Positions 21,342 to 31,108 of a stretch of DNA of 64,000 bases are shown in pieces. This DNA comes from Adiantum capillus-veneris. Taxonomy: Eukaryota > Streptophyta > Polypodiopsida > Polypodiales > Pteridaceae. The notes below the pieces were generated by a model. The model was given only the letters and a program-made list of their open reading frames with translations, searched no databases and was not told where the DNA came from. Numbering within the stretch: the first letter of the stretch is position 1; each line of letters starts with the position of its first letter. Location of the stretch: assembly GCA_014529385.2 (NCBI GenBank), contig CM043959.1, positions 65,799,253-65,863,252 on the forward strand, read 5' to 3'. Made by a program: the position numbers and the translations under genes.

Positions 21342-22176
21342 CTAAGAGAGAGAGACCTTCCTGAGTATTTGGTCCTTACCCTTACAGTACAAACCGTCAT
21401 TCATGAGTCGATACCTTGTGGCCTTCCGCGTCAGCCATTGCTTCTGTCCCTTTGTTAAATCTGATGAGCATTCCCCTGTTTCCAAAAAATGCATGATGTC
21501 AGGCAAGGCATCACTTCCTTGAAATAGAGGGAGCTTTAGTTTTATTGCTCCAACCACCACTTCCTGTAGTCTTTCACTTGCTAGGGCATCTGCTTCTTGG
21601 TTTTGAGCCCTTGGGATATGGTGTATTTGAACTTCTTCAAACTTACCCAACAAGGTTTTTACACCACTTAAGTGAGTCCTTAAACTAGGATTCTTGCATG
21701 TCCATGCTCCATTTACTTGCCTTACCAGAAGTAGAGCATCCCCAAATACATTAAGGCGTTGTACACCTTGCGAGACGCACCATTGTAGACCCTTGGTTAG
21801 TGCTGCATACTCAGCTTCATTGTTAGAATGTGAATCTAACAATTGGCCCAACGAAAATACCTTTGTCATCAAAGACCACTATGCCTGCAGCTGCTTTGTC
21901 GGACGCTCGCTTGTAGGCTCCATCAAAGTAGAGAGAGTATGCTCCTTCTACCATCGGTGGTACTGGAGGTAATCGGACTTCTCCTTCCTTAGATTGCTTC
22001 TCCTTCCTTTCAAAGACTTGGTAGGTCATGAGTCCCCCCAAACTTGCCCTTGTCGTGCTTTCTACATGTACCGTGTAGTCAAACTCTTGCAGACGAACTA
22101 GCCATTTAGTAATTCTAGCAGACACATCCATGTGTTGTACAACATAGGGAAATATTTCATCCGTGGTTAGAATCAC
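21342..22176 (-). pseudogene. RNase H region, including a second RNase H-like domain
   Basis: Two frames (21823-22176 and 21342-21872) joined by a frameshift at about 21840. The upstream part ends the classical RNase H (ITKWLVRLQEFDYTVHVE). It is followed by a new domain beginning YSLYFDGAYKRASDKAAAG and continuing NNEAEYAALTKGLQWC and VNGAWTCKNPSL to AQNQEADALAS, the D...E...D pattern of the extra RNase H typical of Tat/Ogre elements. The protein also shifts frame at about 22180 relative to the RT frame. Confidence 0.85.
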
Positions 22177-23669
22177 AAATTGTTTGTAGTTGCAAATCTA
22201 AAAGCTAGGACTAAGTGTTCCACATGGGTGAAACCTTTCTCTCCTGCTGTCATCATTCGACTAGAGAAGTAGATTGGCCTCATGAAAGATGTCGTCGTAT
22301 CCTTTTGGAGTAGCACAGCCCCCAATGAGTCATCACCAACACTTGAGGTGACATAGAATTTTTCATCCCACTTAGGTGGTGAGATAGTTGGCAGATTGGC
22401 TAAGACCTCCTTTACCTTGTTGTAGTGATGTTCGCTTTCCTTGTCCCAGGTGAAAGTTGATCTTTGAGTGAGTTGTTGCAGTGGTAGAACAAGTTGTGAT
22501 AGTAGATGTATGAATCTACTTAAGTACCTCACCTTCTGTAGAAAAGAGACCAGTTGACGTGCGGTCGTTGGTGGAGGTAGGGCTATGAGTGCAGACACCT
22601 TACTTGGGTCGGCGTTGATACCTCTTGCTGAAATTTCATGGCCTAGTAGAATGACTTTACTCTCCCCAATGTGGCATTTATCCACGTTTAATTGCCCACC
22701 TAGGCTCTGCAACCTAGCCAAACCTTCAGTTACCTTTTCTAAATGTGAAATACGGGAGCTATATATACAAAAATCATCAATGAACACTCTTATGGATGTT
22801 CCAAAGAACGGTTGAAAAACATATGTGACATATCTTTGGAATGTGGCAGGTGCATTTGTGAGACCAAATGGCATAACCCTGTATGCAAAACAACCCCATG
22901 GCGTGATAAAAGTGGTTTTTAGCTGATCTTCCAAGGCTATGTGTACTTGAAAGTATCCAGAATAACCATCACAGACGGTATAGTATTCAAAACCCGCTAC
23001 TTCATTCAGAATTTCATCCAAGAAAGGGAGAGGAAAGTGGTCTCTCTTTGTAGCTGCATTTAGTGGTTTGTAGTCAACACAGACCCTCCACTTACCATTC
23101 TTTTTAGGCGTCACCACTACGGGTGACACCCATTCTGAGTTTTCTACAGGATAGATGAACCGCGCCTCCAGCAGTTTCCTTACCTCGGCCAAGAGTGCCT
23201 TTTCTTGTATGACCCCCAGTCGTCGTAGCTTTTGCACAACTGGTTTTACCCCTTCCTTCAGCTTAATATGATGTTCCACCACTGTAATGCCTGTGATTCT
23301 TTCATAGTTGTCAATAAACAGGTTAGGAAATCCCATCAACATTTGCAAAAAACTATCTTTCTCCTCAAGTGTTAATTCCGTAGACAACATACCCTTCAAC
23401 CTACTTCCTCCTAGGCCAGGTGATTTGCTCTCCTCTTCATTGGGTTGCCCTTTTGGTGATGGATCACCAATTGTGCTTACTCTTTGTGGATCCTTCATAA
23501 TGATACCCATCACATCAATGGAACTGTCACTTTCGTCGGTAGATGTGGTCTCCTCCTCAGAACTGGAAGATTCGCTAGTGGTTTCATCTGCCGATGTTTC
23601 CAGATTCATTTGCTTCTGCTTGCCAATCCTCATGTCATAGTAGATTGTCTCCCCTTTCTTACTGGTCAT
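22173..23669 (-). CDS. Reverse transcriptase and start of RNase H (Tat/Ogre-like gypsy)
   Basis: A 498-codon frame. An acidic Ser/Thr-rich leader (residues 20-60) is followed by the RT core: VVTPKKNGKWRVCVDYKPLN, FEYYTVCDGYSGYFQV (catalytic Asp), [16 protein letters not shown], and FIDDFCIYS (F-I-D-D form of YxDD). The connection and first RNase H follow to about residue 490. It shares its frame with the protease, separated by one stop at about 23694. Confidence 0.93.
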   Translation of the reverse strand: MTSKKGETIYYDMRIGKQKQMNLETSADETTSESSSSEEETTSTDESDSSIDVMGIIMKDPQRVSTIGDPSPKGQPNEEESKSPGLGGSRLKGMLSTELTLEEKDSFLQMLMGFPNLFIDNYERITGITVVEHHIKLKEGVKPVVQKLRRLGVIQEKALLAEVRKLLEARFIYPVENSEWVSPVVVTPKKNGKWRVCVDYKPLNAATKRDHFPLPFLDEILNEVAGFEYYTVCDGYSGYFQVHIALEDQLKTTFITPWGCFAYRVMPFGLTNAPATFQRYVTYVFQPFFGTSIRVFIDDFCIYSSRISHLEKVTEGLARLQSLGGQLNVDKCHIGESKVILLGHEISARGINADPSKVSALIALPPPTTARQLVSFLQKVRYLSRFIHLLSQLVLPLQQLTQRSTFTWDKESEHHYNKVKEVLANLPTISPPKWDEKFYVTSSVGDDSLGAVLLQKDTTTSFMRPIYFSSRMMTAGEKGFTHVEHLVLAFRFATTNNL

Positions 23670-23693
23670 GCGTAGAAGACCAGTACCCCAATC

Positions 23694-24014
23694 CTATTTT
23701 GCCTTCATGGCCATCAACCATGGCCTTCCCAAAATTAGTGGATAGCCCTCCCTCTTAGTAGGCATCACAAAAACATCTACCTCTACCTCAGTGTTGAAAG
23801 CTTTGATTTTCACGGCACTTACCACACCCACACACTTTACTTTTGCGTTGTTTGCCATCTTTGCCTTGCATGGAGAAGGCCTGTCAACCTCGAGCCCTAA
23901 TCGAAGCATCATAGCTTCGCTCATTACACAGATTTGTGCACCTCCATCAATGTAGGTGTTTCCAACCCTCTTTCCTTTTATGTTTACGTCGACAATTGGA
24001 AGGATGTCATCCAT
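23694..24014 (-). CDS. Aspartic protease domain (Tat/Ogre-like gypsy)
   Basis: Retroviral-type fold signature: GNTYIDGGAQICVMS (active-site region), then a hydrophobic strand and LILGRPWLMAMKA (flap-distal ILGRxWL motif). The active-site triad reads D-G-G rather than the usual D-S/T-G. This could be a decay substitution or a lineage variant. Frame as gag and RT. Confidence 0.85.
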   Translation of the reverse strand: MDDILPIVDVNIKGKRVGNTYIDGGAQICVMSEAMMLRLGLEVDRPSPCKAKMANNAKVKCVGVVSAVKIKAFNTEVEVDVFVMPTKREGYPLILGRPWLMAMKAK

Positions 24015-24032
24015 GTTGCATCCCGAAATTGC

Positions 24033-24557
24033 TCAGGCTACCTTTGTTTTGGAGCGTCTTGTACTTACCATTTTAGACCATTGTCGCCTTACTTTTGGTG
24101 CAAGATGTAGCAGCTGTGGCCATGTAATCTTCGGTCCTTGCTCTGCCACATCCAATGTTAGATCATAGGGCTTAGAACTTTCCCCTAGCTGGAAGTCGGT
24201 GATGCCCAATTTCCGCCGTGGCCTGGATGGCCTCTTGCTAGTTTCTCCTCTCATGCTTCTCTCATCATCTGATTGTGTAGCTTTCTCCCTCCTAGCTCTT
24301 TTCACAGTCATGGCTTCAAGTGGTTCTAAAAAGGTTACCTTCTCCTTACCCTTGTCCCTCTCCTTTGCTCTGGGTGGATCCACTACTATGGCTTTTTCTT
24401 TCTCTTCTAGCCTTATGATGTTTACAGGGCGATCAGGTGGTGGGGCTGGTGGAAGAGGTGGGATGGATGCTTGTAGTGGTGTCTGGGGTGGACGTAGAAT
24501 TTGTGTTGGTGGGGGTGGTGCTCGGGGTGGGGGTGTTCTTTCTCTAGGGGGTGACAA
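24033..24557 (-). CDS. Proline-rich linker between gag and protease
   Basis: In the same frame as gag and protease, separated by single stops at about 24588 and 24033. The first 45 residues are Pro/Arg-rich (PPPRAPPPPTQ), and the remainder is Lys/Arg/Glu-rich. It is part of one gag-pro polyprotein frame rather than a separate gene. Confidence 0.75.
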   Translation of the reverse strand: MSPPRERTPPPRAPPPPTQILRPPQTPLQASIPPLPPAPPPDRPVNIIRLEEKEKAIVVDPPRAKERDKGKEKVTFLEPLEAMTVKRARREKATQSDDERSMRGETSKRPSRPRRKLGITDFQLGESSKPYDLTLDVAEQGPKITWPQLLHLAPKVRRQWSKMVSTRRSKTKVA

Positions 24558-24587
24558 TTGGTTCCTCCTACCTCTTCTATTATAGTT

Positions 24588-25421
24588 TTATCGTGGTTTG
24601 GGACAGAAGTACATACCGTGATCGTCTTCTCCGCAGTTGTAGCAATGATACTCCCTGTTTTGTCGTCGTGCTCTTCCAGGGTCTTGATCTCTTTCTTGAC
24701 TCCTCCCTCGCTGTATTAAGTGGACAAACAAATTCTGCAGTTGGTCAGTAATATGGGCCAACATATCTTGTTGGTCATCTCTTACCCCAAGAGCCGGTGG
24801 TGGTGATGGAATGGTGGTTGTCGTAGTTGTTGGTCGACGCGATGTTCCTGATTCTGTTGACTCGGTTTCTTTGGCTTTCATTCGCAGCTTCTTGTCTTTA
24901 AGGCGAGCAATCTCAACGGCTAACTCGTACGTAGCCAGGAATCTACCTTTCACCTTCTCCTTGAGAAGCGGCCATAAGCCATGCGTGAACCGATCTTTTT
25001 TTAGGAAATCGGGTGCAGCTTCCCCCCTAGCCAGTGACTCAACCCACCGTTCCCACAAATCCACAAATTTGGACTCATAGGTGGCATATTCTAAAAGACC
25101 CTCCTGCTTCAAGTCTCTCAACTTGTCCCACAACTTTTCTGAAGTGGTACCTCTCCCAAAGCGCCTCTTAAAAGCGGTTTTTAAGGGTTCCCAGTCATCC
25201 TTGGTTGCTTGTGGAAGTGCATTGTACCATGATTTAGCTTCTAGCTTCATGAGATGCTTAAAGATTCTAACCCGGGATTCATCCGTATCTTTGTTGCTCA
25301 CTACACATGCTACTTCAAAGTCATCTAGGAAGTCTGTTACCAAATCCTCCCCCTTCTTTCCTTTAAATGTTGGAAATGCTACACTTGCCATGATTACTGA
25401 GAGAGAGCTAGAAAGACACAC
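24588..25421 (-). CDS. Gag (Tat/Ogre-like gypsy)
   Basis: A 277-codon frame with the retrotransposon gag core: FPTFKGKKGEDLVTDFLDDF, LMKLEAKSWYNALP and KTAFKRRFG, then a C-terminal zinc knuckle CYNCGEDDHGMYFC (C-x2-C-x4-H-x4-C, about residues 261-274). It forms the virus-like particle and binds RNA. Whether the first ATG or the internal MASVAF is used cannot be decided. Confidence 0.9.
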   Translation of the reverse strand: MCLSSSLSVIMASVAFPTFKGKKGEDLVTDFLDDFEVACVVSNKDTDESRVRIFKHLMKLEAKSWYNALPQATKDDWEPLKTAFKRRFGRGTTSEKLWDKLRDLKQEGLLEYATYESKFVDLWERWVESLARGEAAPDFLKKDRFTHGLWPLLKEKVKGRFLATYELAVEIARLKDKKLRMKAKETESTESGTSRRPTTTTTTIPSPPPALGVRDDQQDMLAHITDQLQNLFVHLIQRGRSQERDQDPGRARRQNREYHCYNCGEDDHGMYFCPKPR

Positions 25422-25475
25422 TGCTTAACTTGCAAAAGTTTTTTTTCTTCTTTACAAGGAGGCGTGTATACCCTC

Positions 25476-26177
25476 TTATACTAGGACATAGATTAAAACT
25501 TCAAACGGTACATTGCCTTGTACCAAAGGTAAGACAAATGGTTGATCTGATGCCAGAACCTCCAAAAACCGCTCCCCACCCGGCATGGTGTCAATGACGT
25601 GCTGGTAGTGAGCCTTCAAATCCAGTATTACCTTGATTGAGCGTACACGTGTTGGTATGTGTGATCTGTCTTGAGGTAGGTTGTACTGATTCATGTGAAG
25701 CTTAGAGGTGTTTAGTCACTGTCCAAGCTTGTGGGAGAGGGTGGATTTCTTTCCTGAAACAAACTCAGTAGATCCCTAGTTTCTCTAGTGAGAGTGTGAG
25801 CCAATGATTCCGTTATCTGTGCTGCAGCATCAGGTGCGACTTGAAAACTGACTGTGATAATTACCTCGGTGACTTGAGTTACCCGATTCTCAAAGTAGAA
25901 TAGTGTTGATTCTCTATTGTGTAGAGCTCCTTCCATTTTGTTGTTGTGGGTTGGTTGTAGGTTGCGGACATGGTTTCGACCTTCTCCTTCTTCTTCTTGG
26001 CACTTGGCCTATGTATATCCACTGGGTTTGGCGTGTTGGTTGACTCTCCCACTGCAAATCGATTACCGTTACGCCTGGCACTCGAGCTTCGATAGAGATG
26101 CGGAGTTCGTCTAGTTGTGCTTGGAGCTCTTCTTCTTCTGTCGTCCAATTAGCAAATCCTGCTAGCCATTCATCCAT
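25476..26177 (-). pseudogene. Extra ORF1 upstream of gag (Tat/Ogre-like)
   Basis: Frames at 25914-26177, 25712-25936 and 25476-25694 follow each other between the PBS and gag, starting MDEWLAGFANWTTEEEE, and look like one ORF broken by two frameshifts. Ogre/Tat elements carry such an extra ORF of unknown function in this position. Glu-rich N-terminus, Arg cluster (RRRRRR) about residue 60. No domain recognised. Confidence 0.55.
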
Positions 26178-26230
26178 TCACAATAGTTTAAGGGTTTCAG
26201 TCTTGTAAACTGAAGGGTTTCATGAAAAGA

Positions 26231-26250
26231 TCCTCAGTGGAGGCACCAAA
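26231..26250 (-). promoter_or_regulatory. Primer-binding site of the Tat/Ogre-like element
   Basis: Read on the minus strand, TTTGGTGCCTCCACTGAG immediately follows the 5' LTR. It does not match initiator-Met tRNA, unlike the other PBSs in this window. The tRNA was not identified. Confidence 0.6.
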
Positions 26251-27789
26251 TGACGGGAGCAAAGCGAACCCCGAACCCCGAACCCCGACAGCCTCTAAAA
26301 CACTGGGGACCGAATGGCGCGCCTCGAGCCTGTCATGGTAAAGCAAACAGAGGGCACCACCTAGCTTCAGCGGCTAGGACGCAAACAACACACCACCATA
26401 ACAAAGTTTTCATCCAAGAGAGATGGATGCTTGGGAGTAATGATGAAGAGGAAAGGGAATGAGATCAAGTGTGAGAGAGAGAGGGTGAGGGAGGGGGTAT
26501 AGCGGCTTAGTACTTAGGCACCACAAAAGGATGGCGAATCCGCACACCCTTCACACATACACAAGCTCACTCCAAACACAAGACTAGGTGGCGATTCCGC
26601 ACACCTCACATGGGTAAAACATTGCAAGAAAACATACTCACAAAACCTCAAGCTTTATTTAGAGAATAAGGCGATGAAATGGGGAGCATAGGGTAGGGGA
26701 ATGAGAAGGGAGAGCGTGGTAGAGCACATGGCGGAAAGGTGGGAGTTGATGGCGAAGACTCGCACGAGGATTATGGCCATCATCCTTCATTTAGTTGCCC
26801 TTCATCTTCCATAGCCCAGGGTGTAGAGGTCATGCTCAAGACAAGCATGGTGATTGCGGTGATGGTGATGGTGATGGTGTGGGTGTGTGTGTGTACACTA
26901 GGCACACACAGTGCATAGTGTGTTCATTGGTGATGTTGTGTGTGTGTTTTTGTGTGACGGTGACCCCTCTTTATATAGGGGAGGGAGGGGGGGGGGAGAA
27001 ATTCTAGAATTTAGAAATGAAGAAATCATTATCTACATAGGCCATGTGATTGTGGGCCCCACTTGTCTGGCTGTGTGTATATGTGCCAGAACAGCAGTCT
27101 CATGAGAGAGAGACTACGAGAGAGAGATGGGTTGATGAAAAAAAGTGAGAGGTGACATGGAGAATAAAGTAATTACAAGAGGGGAGAGAGAGGAGTGTGT
27201 TCAGAGGTGAATCTGTGTGCAGATGTGTGTGAACACAAGAAAAATCAGGTAACCACCGGGTGGGGATGGCTCTATGGGCACCTTTTTTAGTGAAACTGAG
27301 TGTGTGTGAGTGTGGGGGAGGTTATTTAGCTACAAGACAAGAGACATGGCGCCCTTTAGAGAGAGAGGGGGATATTTGGGTCATGGGATATGATAGGAGA
27401 GAGAAAGAGGGGGTGGGATATACTAGTGAGTTAGGATGCATTATTGGTGAGTTATAATGCATTATTGGTGAGAGGTGGGGTAGCTTGAGGGGAGAGAGAA
27501 AGGAGAAAGGACAAGGGGAAGAGAGAGGGGTTGACCTTTTGAGTGGAGGAGAGGAAAAGGGACACACGGCGGGACAACAATGAAGAAAAAGGAGGCAAGG
27601 TGGGGATGGGCTACCCTGCAGGCATGAGGTGGCCTATTTTACCTTTCTTATATATTTACATAATCATACTTTATTTTTTTCTTACTTTTTTCAATGCCTT
27701 TTATCACTCCCTCCATAAGAGGGGGTTTTCATGGGGTGGGGACAAGAGAAGAGGGGTATGGGAGCTTGGCTTGTGAAAAGCCCCCATCG
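26251..27789 (-). repeat. Tat/Ogre-like LTR, right (5') copy
   Basis: 1.54 kb, uninterrupted, TGACGGGAGC to CCCCCATCG (terminal CA decayed). Long stretches are identical to the left copy. A TTATATAGGGG promoter-like box lies at about 26971. Confidence 0.92.
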
Positions 27790-28392
27790 CTAGTTTCCAA
27801 CAAAAGTCACTGGAAAGAATAAGTGAAAAACGTCAAAAATAGGGAAAATAGGTTCTATGCACTGTAAAAATGCTACTGATCGGATCTGACTGGAATCTGA
27901 TGGTCATGCTATGTGCAACCAGAGCATATGCATCTAATATAAGTGTCTGGACATGCACGGTCTGCGAACAGACTCACAAAAGTGCCAGATCACTTCCTAT
28001 TCTAGATTGACTTGACTGAACTGAACCCTGGTCATGCTGTAGCTTGTCCACGGACACATAGGGTTGCCTGTGGTAGGTGACAGTTCTTCAATGGCTTGAT
28101 GTCACAAGACGGGCACCACGTGTCAATAGAAGAACAGACTAAAGAGACTTTTAGCACTTCGATAACAATTGAACTGAAAGAAAGATAGAGAGCACATGCG
28201 ACACGGAGTGGCAGAATTCCAACCTAGACAGTACTGGCCCCAAATCTTGGCGCCCCTTTGGGTATTTCTTTATATTACTTGAACTCAGTACAATGCCGGT
28301 ATTCGCGCTCTGCACCTTCTCATCGAAGCGTGTCAGAGACAGAGACCTCTGCACATATTTAAAGGCCCTCGGCCTCAAAGCAGTTAAGTCAA

Positions 28393-29652
28393 TGTCACAT
28401 AACACATCTAACCCTATGTGTACGTGGACAAGCTACTTCATGACAAGGGTTCAGTTCAGTTCAGTCAGTCTAGAATAAGAAGTGATCTGGCACTTGTGTG
28501 AGTTTGTTCGCAGGCCGTGCATGTCCAGGCACTTAGATTTAGATACATATCCTCTGGTTGCACACAGCATGACCATCCAATTTCCATCAGAACCCATCAA
28601 GATTTTGACAGTGCATAGACCTATTTTTCCTATTTGTGACATTTATCACTTATTATTTTTAAGTGAATTTTGTTGGGAACTAGGTAGGGCAAATTCAATA
28701 GCCAAGTATATAAGCAAACCTAGCGCTAGCACTTTCTGGCAGAAGAGGTAGCAGGAACTTCGGTTCAACAAGCAACTTCTCAGCAGGACCCCCCATCCGT
28801 AGACCTAGCGTTTTTGCATCAACAGAGAGCTAGCGTTTTTGCATTGAAGACCAGCCCTGGCGTTTGCATTACAGATCAGCCCCGACGACAGCAACACAAC
28901 AGATCAGCCCCGGCGACAGCAGATTCCACAGCAACACAGCAGATCCGCCCTAGCGTTAGCAGATTTTACAACAACATAGCAGATCAGCCCTAGTGGTAGC
29001 AGATTTCCACAACAGGACACAGAATTCAGCCAGTGTTTTTGGATCAGCATGACCAACCAGCGTTTTGCAGATTCTCCGCGACAAGACCCACAGTTAGACC
29101 AGCGTTTTCAGTTTTCAGCATAGGCACACCACAAAAGAAGTCCCGAACCTCGCAGATCTCACCTTCCCACAGCAGTTCCTCGCCGCACGGTCAGAGCCAG
29201 CGTAGTTTGCAGATTCAGCCCAGAAAATGCAGATTTCAGCATCTGTATTTTCAGCACGTTGTCGTCGCATCGTCATCATCGCCGTCGTCACCGTATTAGA
29301 GTCAGAATTCAGCAGATACAAGATTTGCAGATTTCAGCCCGTCTCGTCGTCGACATCGTCGGCAAGTCCAAAGCATTGTAGAGATTTGTGCAATCAATAC
29401 TAGACGGCTCTCACCATAGAGAGTGGGGCCTTCGGAGGAGGGTTTGACAACATTCTGGTGTCGTATTCTTCTCTCTCTATCTCTCAATCTCAGCACCTTC
29501 ATTCACAGTGTTTACCACTTTGTTGTGATCATTTGCACTCTCTCATCAAAGGAACGGAACGCTCTCCCTTTCATAAGTAAAAGGAACCTTGAGCACAGTT
29601 CGGAGCACTCATCTTGAGCAAAGTTCAACATTCACTTCTGCAGCACCTTACA
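28393..29652 (+). repeat. LTR-B2, 5' copy
   Basis: TGTCACATAACAC to GCACCTTACA, TATA at about 28706 (AGTATATAAGC). The leader is rich in GCGTTTT and GCGTTAGCAGATT-like units. Confidence 0.9.
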
Positions 29653-30154
29653 TTGGTATCAAAGCTTTGGCAATGTTCTGTATCACTCAAGGAAAGAACC
29701 ACAACATTTTTTTTGCTTGTTGCGGTCGCACGTAACCCAAGTCCACTTGGGCGTGTCGATTCCTAATCGTGTTTTTGAAGAGTGACAGGAAACCCAAGAA
29801 AGAAGGGCTTGTCCAGCCTCCCCTAGTGCCTCTTTTCACTCATTGAAAGCGGACCGTGCACTTAGCGGCCGGCCAATTGACGTGAGGTGGGGAAAACCAA
29901 CCTTGGTGTAAGCGCAAGGCCGCCAAGGGGTGCGACCGCAGGGAAGAGTATAGCTCGGGTAAGAGAAGATCCTTCTCTAACACACATTGCAAGCGAAAGA
30001 AGAACCGCAAGAACCTCAAGACCCTCAAGAACCCCAAGACCCTCAAGAACCTCAAGCACTCAAGAACCCCAAGAACCCAAGACCCACAAGAGCCCAAGTT
30101 CCTCGTGAACTTAAGAACTCACGACTTTAGTGGATAGTCATTACTCGAAGCGGA

Positions 30155-30421
30155 ATGGATACTTCGCATGGAGGTGATGAGCATGGCAGTGGCGAAGAAG
30201 AATTTTCCCCACCAGGAGGTTTTTCCGACCCTCTCCCTTCCCCATCTACGCCAAAGATTGCACTAACTCCTATGGAGGCTTTCGACAAGATGATGATGGA
30301 CAAGAAGTTAGAACGCAAAGCAAGAAATGCAGAAAGAAAAGAAGAAATAGAGCGTGAACACGAAGAAAGAATGGCAGCCATAGACCATGAGCACAACGAA
30401 AGGAAAGCCGCCTTGTTCTGA
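30155..30421 (+). CDS. Family-B protein in B2, N-terminal fragment
   Basis: Begins MDTSHGGDEH, collinear with B1 (GEEEFSPPGGFSDP, IALTPMEAFDK), then runs into the charged coiled coil. Relative to B1 the coiled coil is shortened and a TGA ends the frame at 30419-30421, shortly before the A solo LTR insertion. Function unknown, as for B1. Confidence 0.6.
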   Translation: MDTSHGGDEHGSGEEEFSPPGGFSDPLPSPSTPKIALTPMEAFDKMMMDKKLERKARNAERKEEIEREHEERMAAIDHEHNERKAALF

Positions 30422-30451
30422 TTCTTTTCTCAAGTACAAGCACAGACGCAA

Positions 30452-31108
30452 TGTAACAAACTGCTGACGTGTCAAAGCACTGAAGAACGGAGCCAACTTG
30501 AAGATGCCGGCCGAGGGGCCTAAACCCTAAGAAGAACAAGTAACAGAAGAAGAAGTCCTACCAACGTATGGAGACCCCGTTCGATGGGGCCCCAAGTGAC
30601 ATAAAGGAAGAAGATAAAGCAGGATATGGACACACGCAAAGACTGATGACGTGGCAGATTTTTGAAAATTGTGTTGGCATGATGACGTGGCAAGCTGTAC
30701 GGATTTCCATGTTTTGCGCTGGTTGATGACGTGGCAGGCTGTACGGATTTCCATAAATTACGTTGGCAGCTTTTGGCATTGCTTTTTGGACCAGAAGCTT
30801 TTGAGTTTTGAAGTCTTTTCACTGTAACTGCTTTTCAGGCCGAGGGCCTTTAAATATGAGGTTAGGGCTCATTCTCTGGCATGCTTCCTCGAGAAGGTGC
30901 AAAGTCTGGAGTACCGGCTTGTACTGTGTTGATGCAATATAAAGAAATACCAAAAGGGGCGCCAAGGTTTGGGACCAATACTCTCTGGGGTGGAATTATG
31001 CCACTCCGTGTCGCATGTCGTCTCTCTTTCAGTGCAGTTGTTATTGAAGTGCTAAAGGTCTGTTTAGTCTGTTCTTTTCTATTGGCACGTGGTGCCCGTC
31101 TTGTGATA
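30452..31108 (+). mobile_element. A-family solo LTR inserted in the B2 ORF
   Basis: 657 bp, starts TGTAACAAACTGCTGACG and ends CTTGTGATA (CA decayed to TA). It is flanked by CGCAA (30447-30451) and TGCAA (31109-31113). The empty site is visible in B1 at about 5655 (GATGCAAGAG), so the limits are firm and the duplication was TGCAA. It contains the AAAGAAATACCAAAAGGG box. Confidence 0.9.

Larger units (their letters stand above)
17106..27789 (-). mobile_element. Ty3/gypsy element of Tat/Ogre type, nearly complete
   Basis: Two LTRs (17106-20143, interrupted; 26251-27789) begin TGACGGGAGC on the plus strand. The element reads on the minus strand: PBS, an extra ORF1, gag with zinc knuckle, protease, RT, RNase H, a second RNase H-like domain, integrase, PPT. 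An extra ORF before gag and a second RNase H before integrase are features of the Tat/Ogre lineage. CTAG flanks both ends (17102-17105 and 27790-27793), consistent with a 4-5 bp target duplication. Coding is broken by about four in-frame stops and two frameshifts, so it is inactive, but the LTRs are still very alike. Confidence 0.9.
16109..28082 (-). mobile_element. B-family solo LTR (minus), split by the Tat/Ogre-like element
   Basis: The left piece 16109-17105 begins TGTAAGGTGCAGCGG and the right piece 27790-28082 ends GGTGACA. Together they match a complete B LTR in reverse. The insertion is flanked by GTTCT on both sides (16104-16108 and 28083-28087). No B interior is attached, so it is a solo LTR left by LTR-LTR recombination. 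The GCGTTTT/AAAACGC cluster lies at about 16730-16970. About 140 bp (around 16354-16640) repeats the preceding segment, so this LTR also has a tandem duplication (CTTTCACAAGATGAGT at about 16138 and CTTTCACAAGATGGGT at about 16403). Confidence 0.85.
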
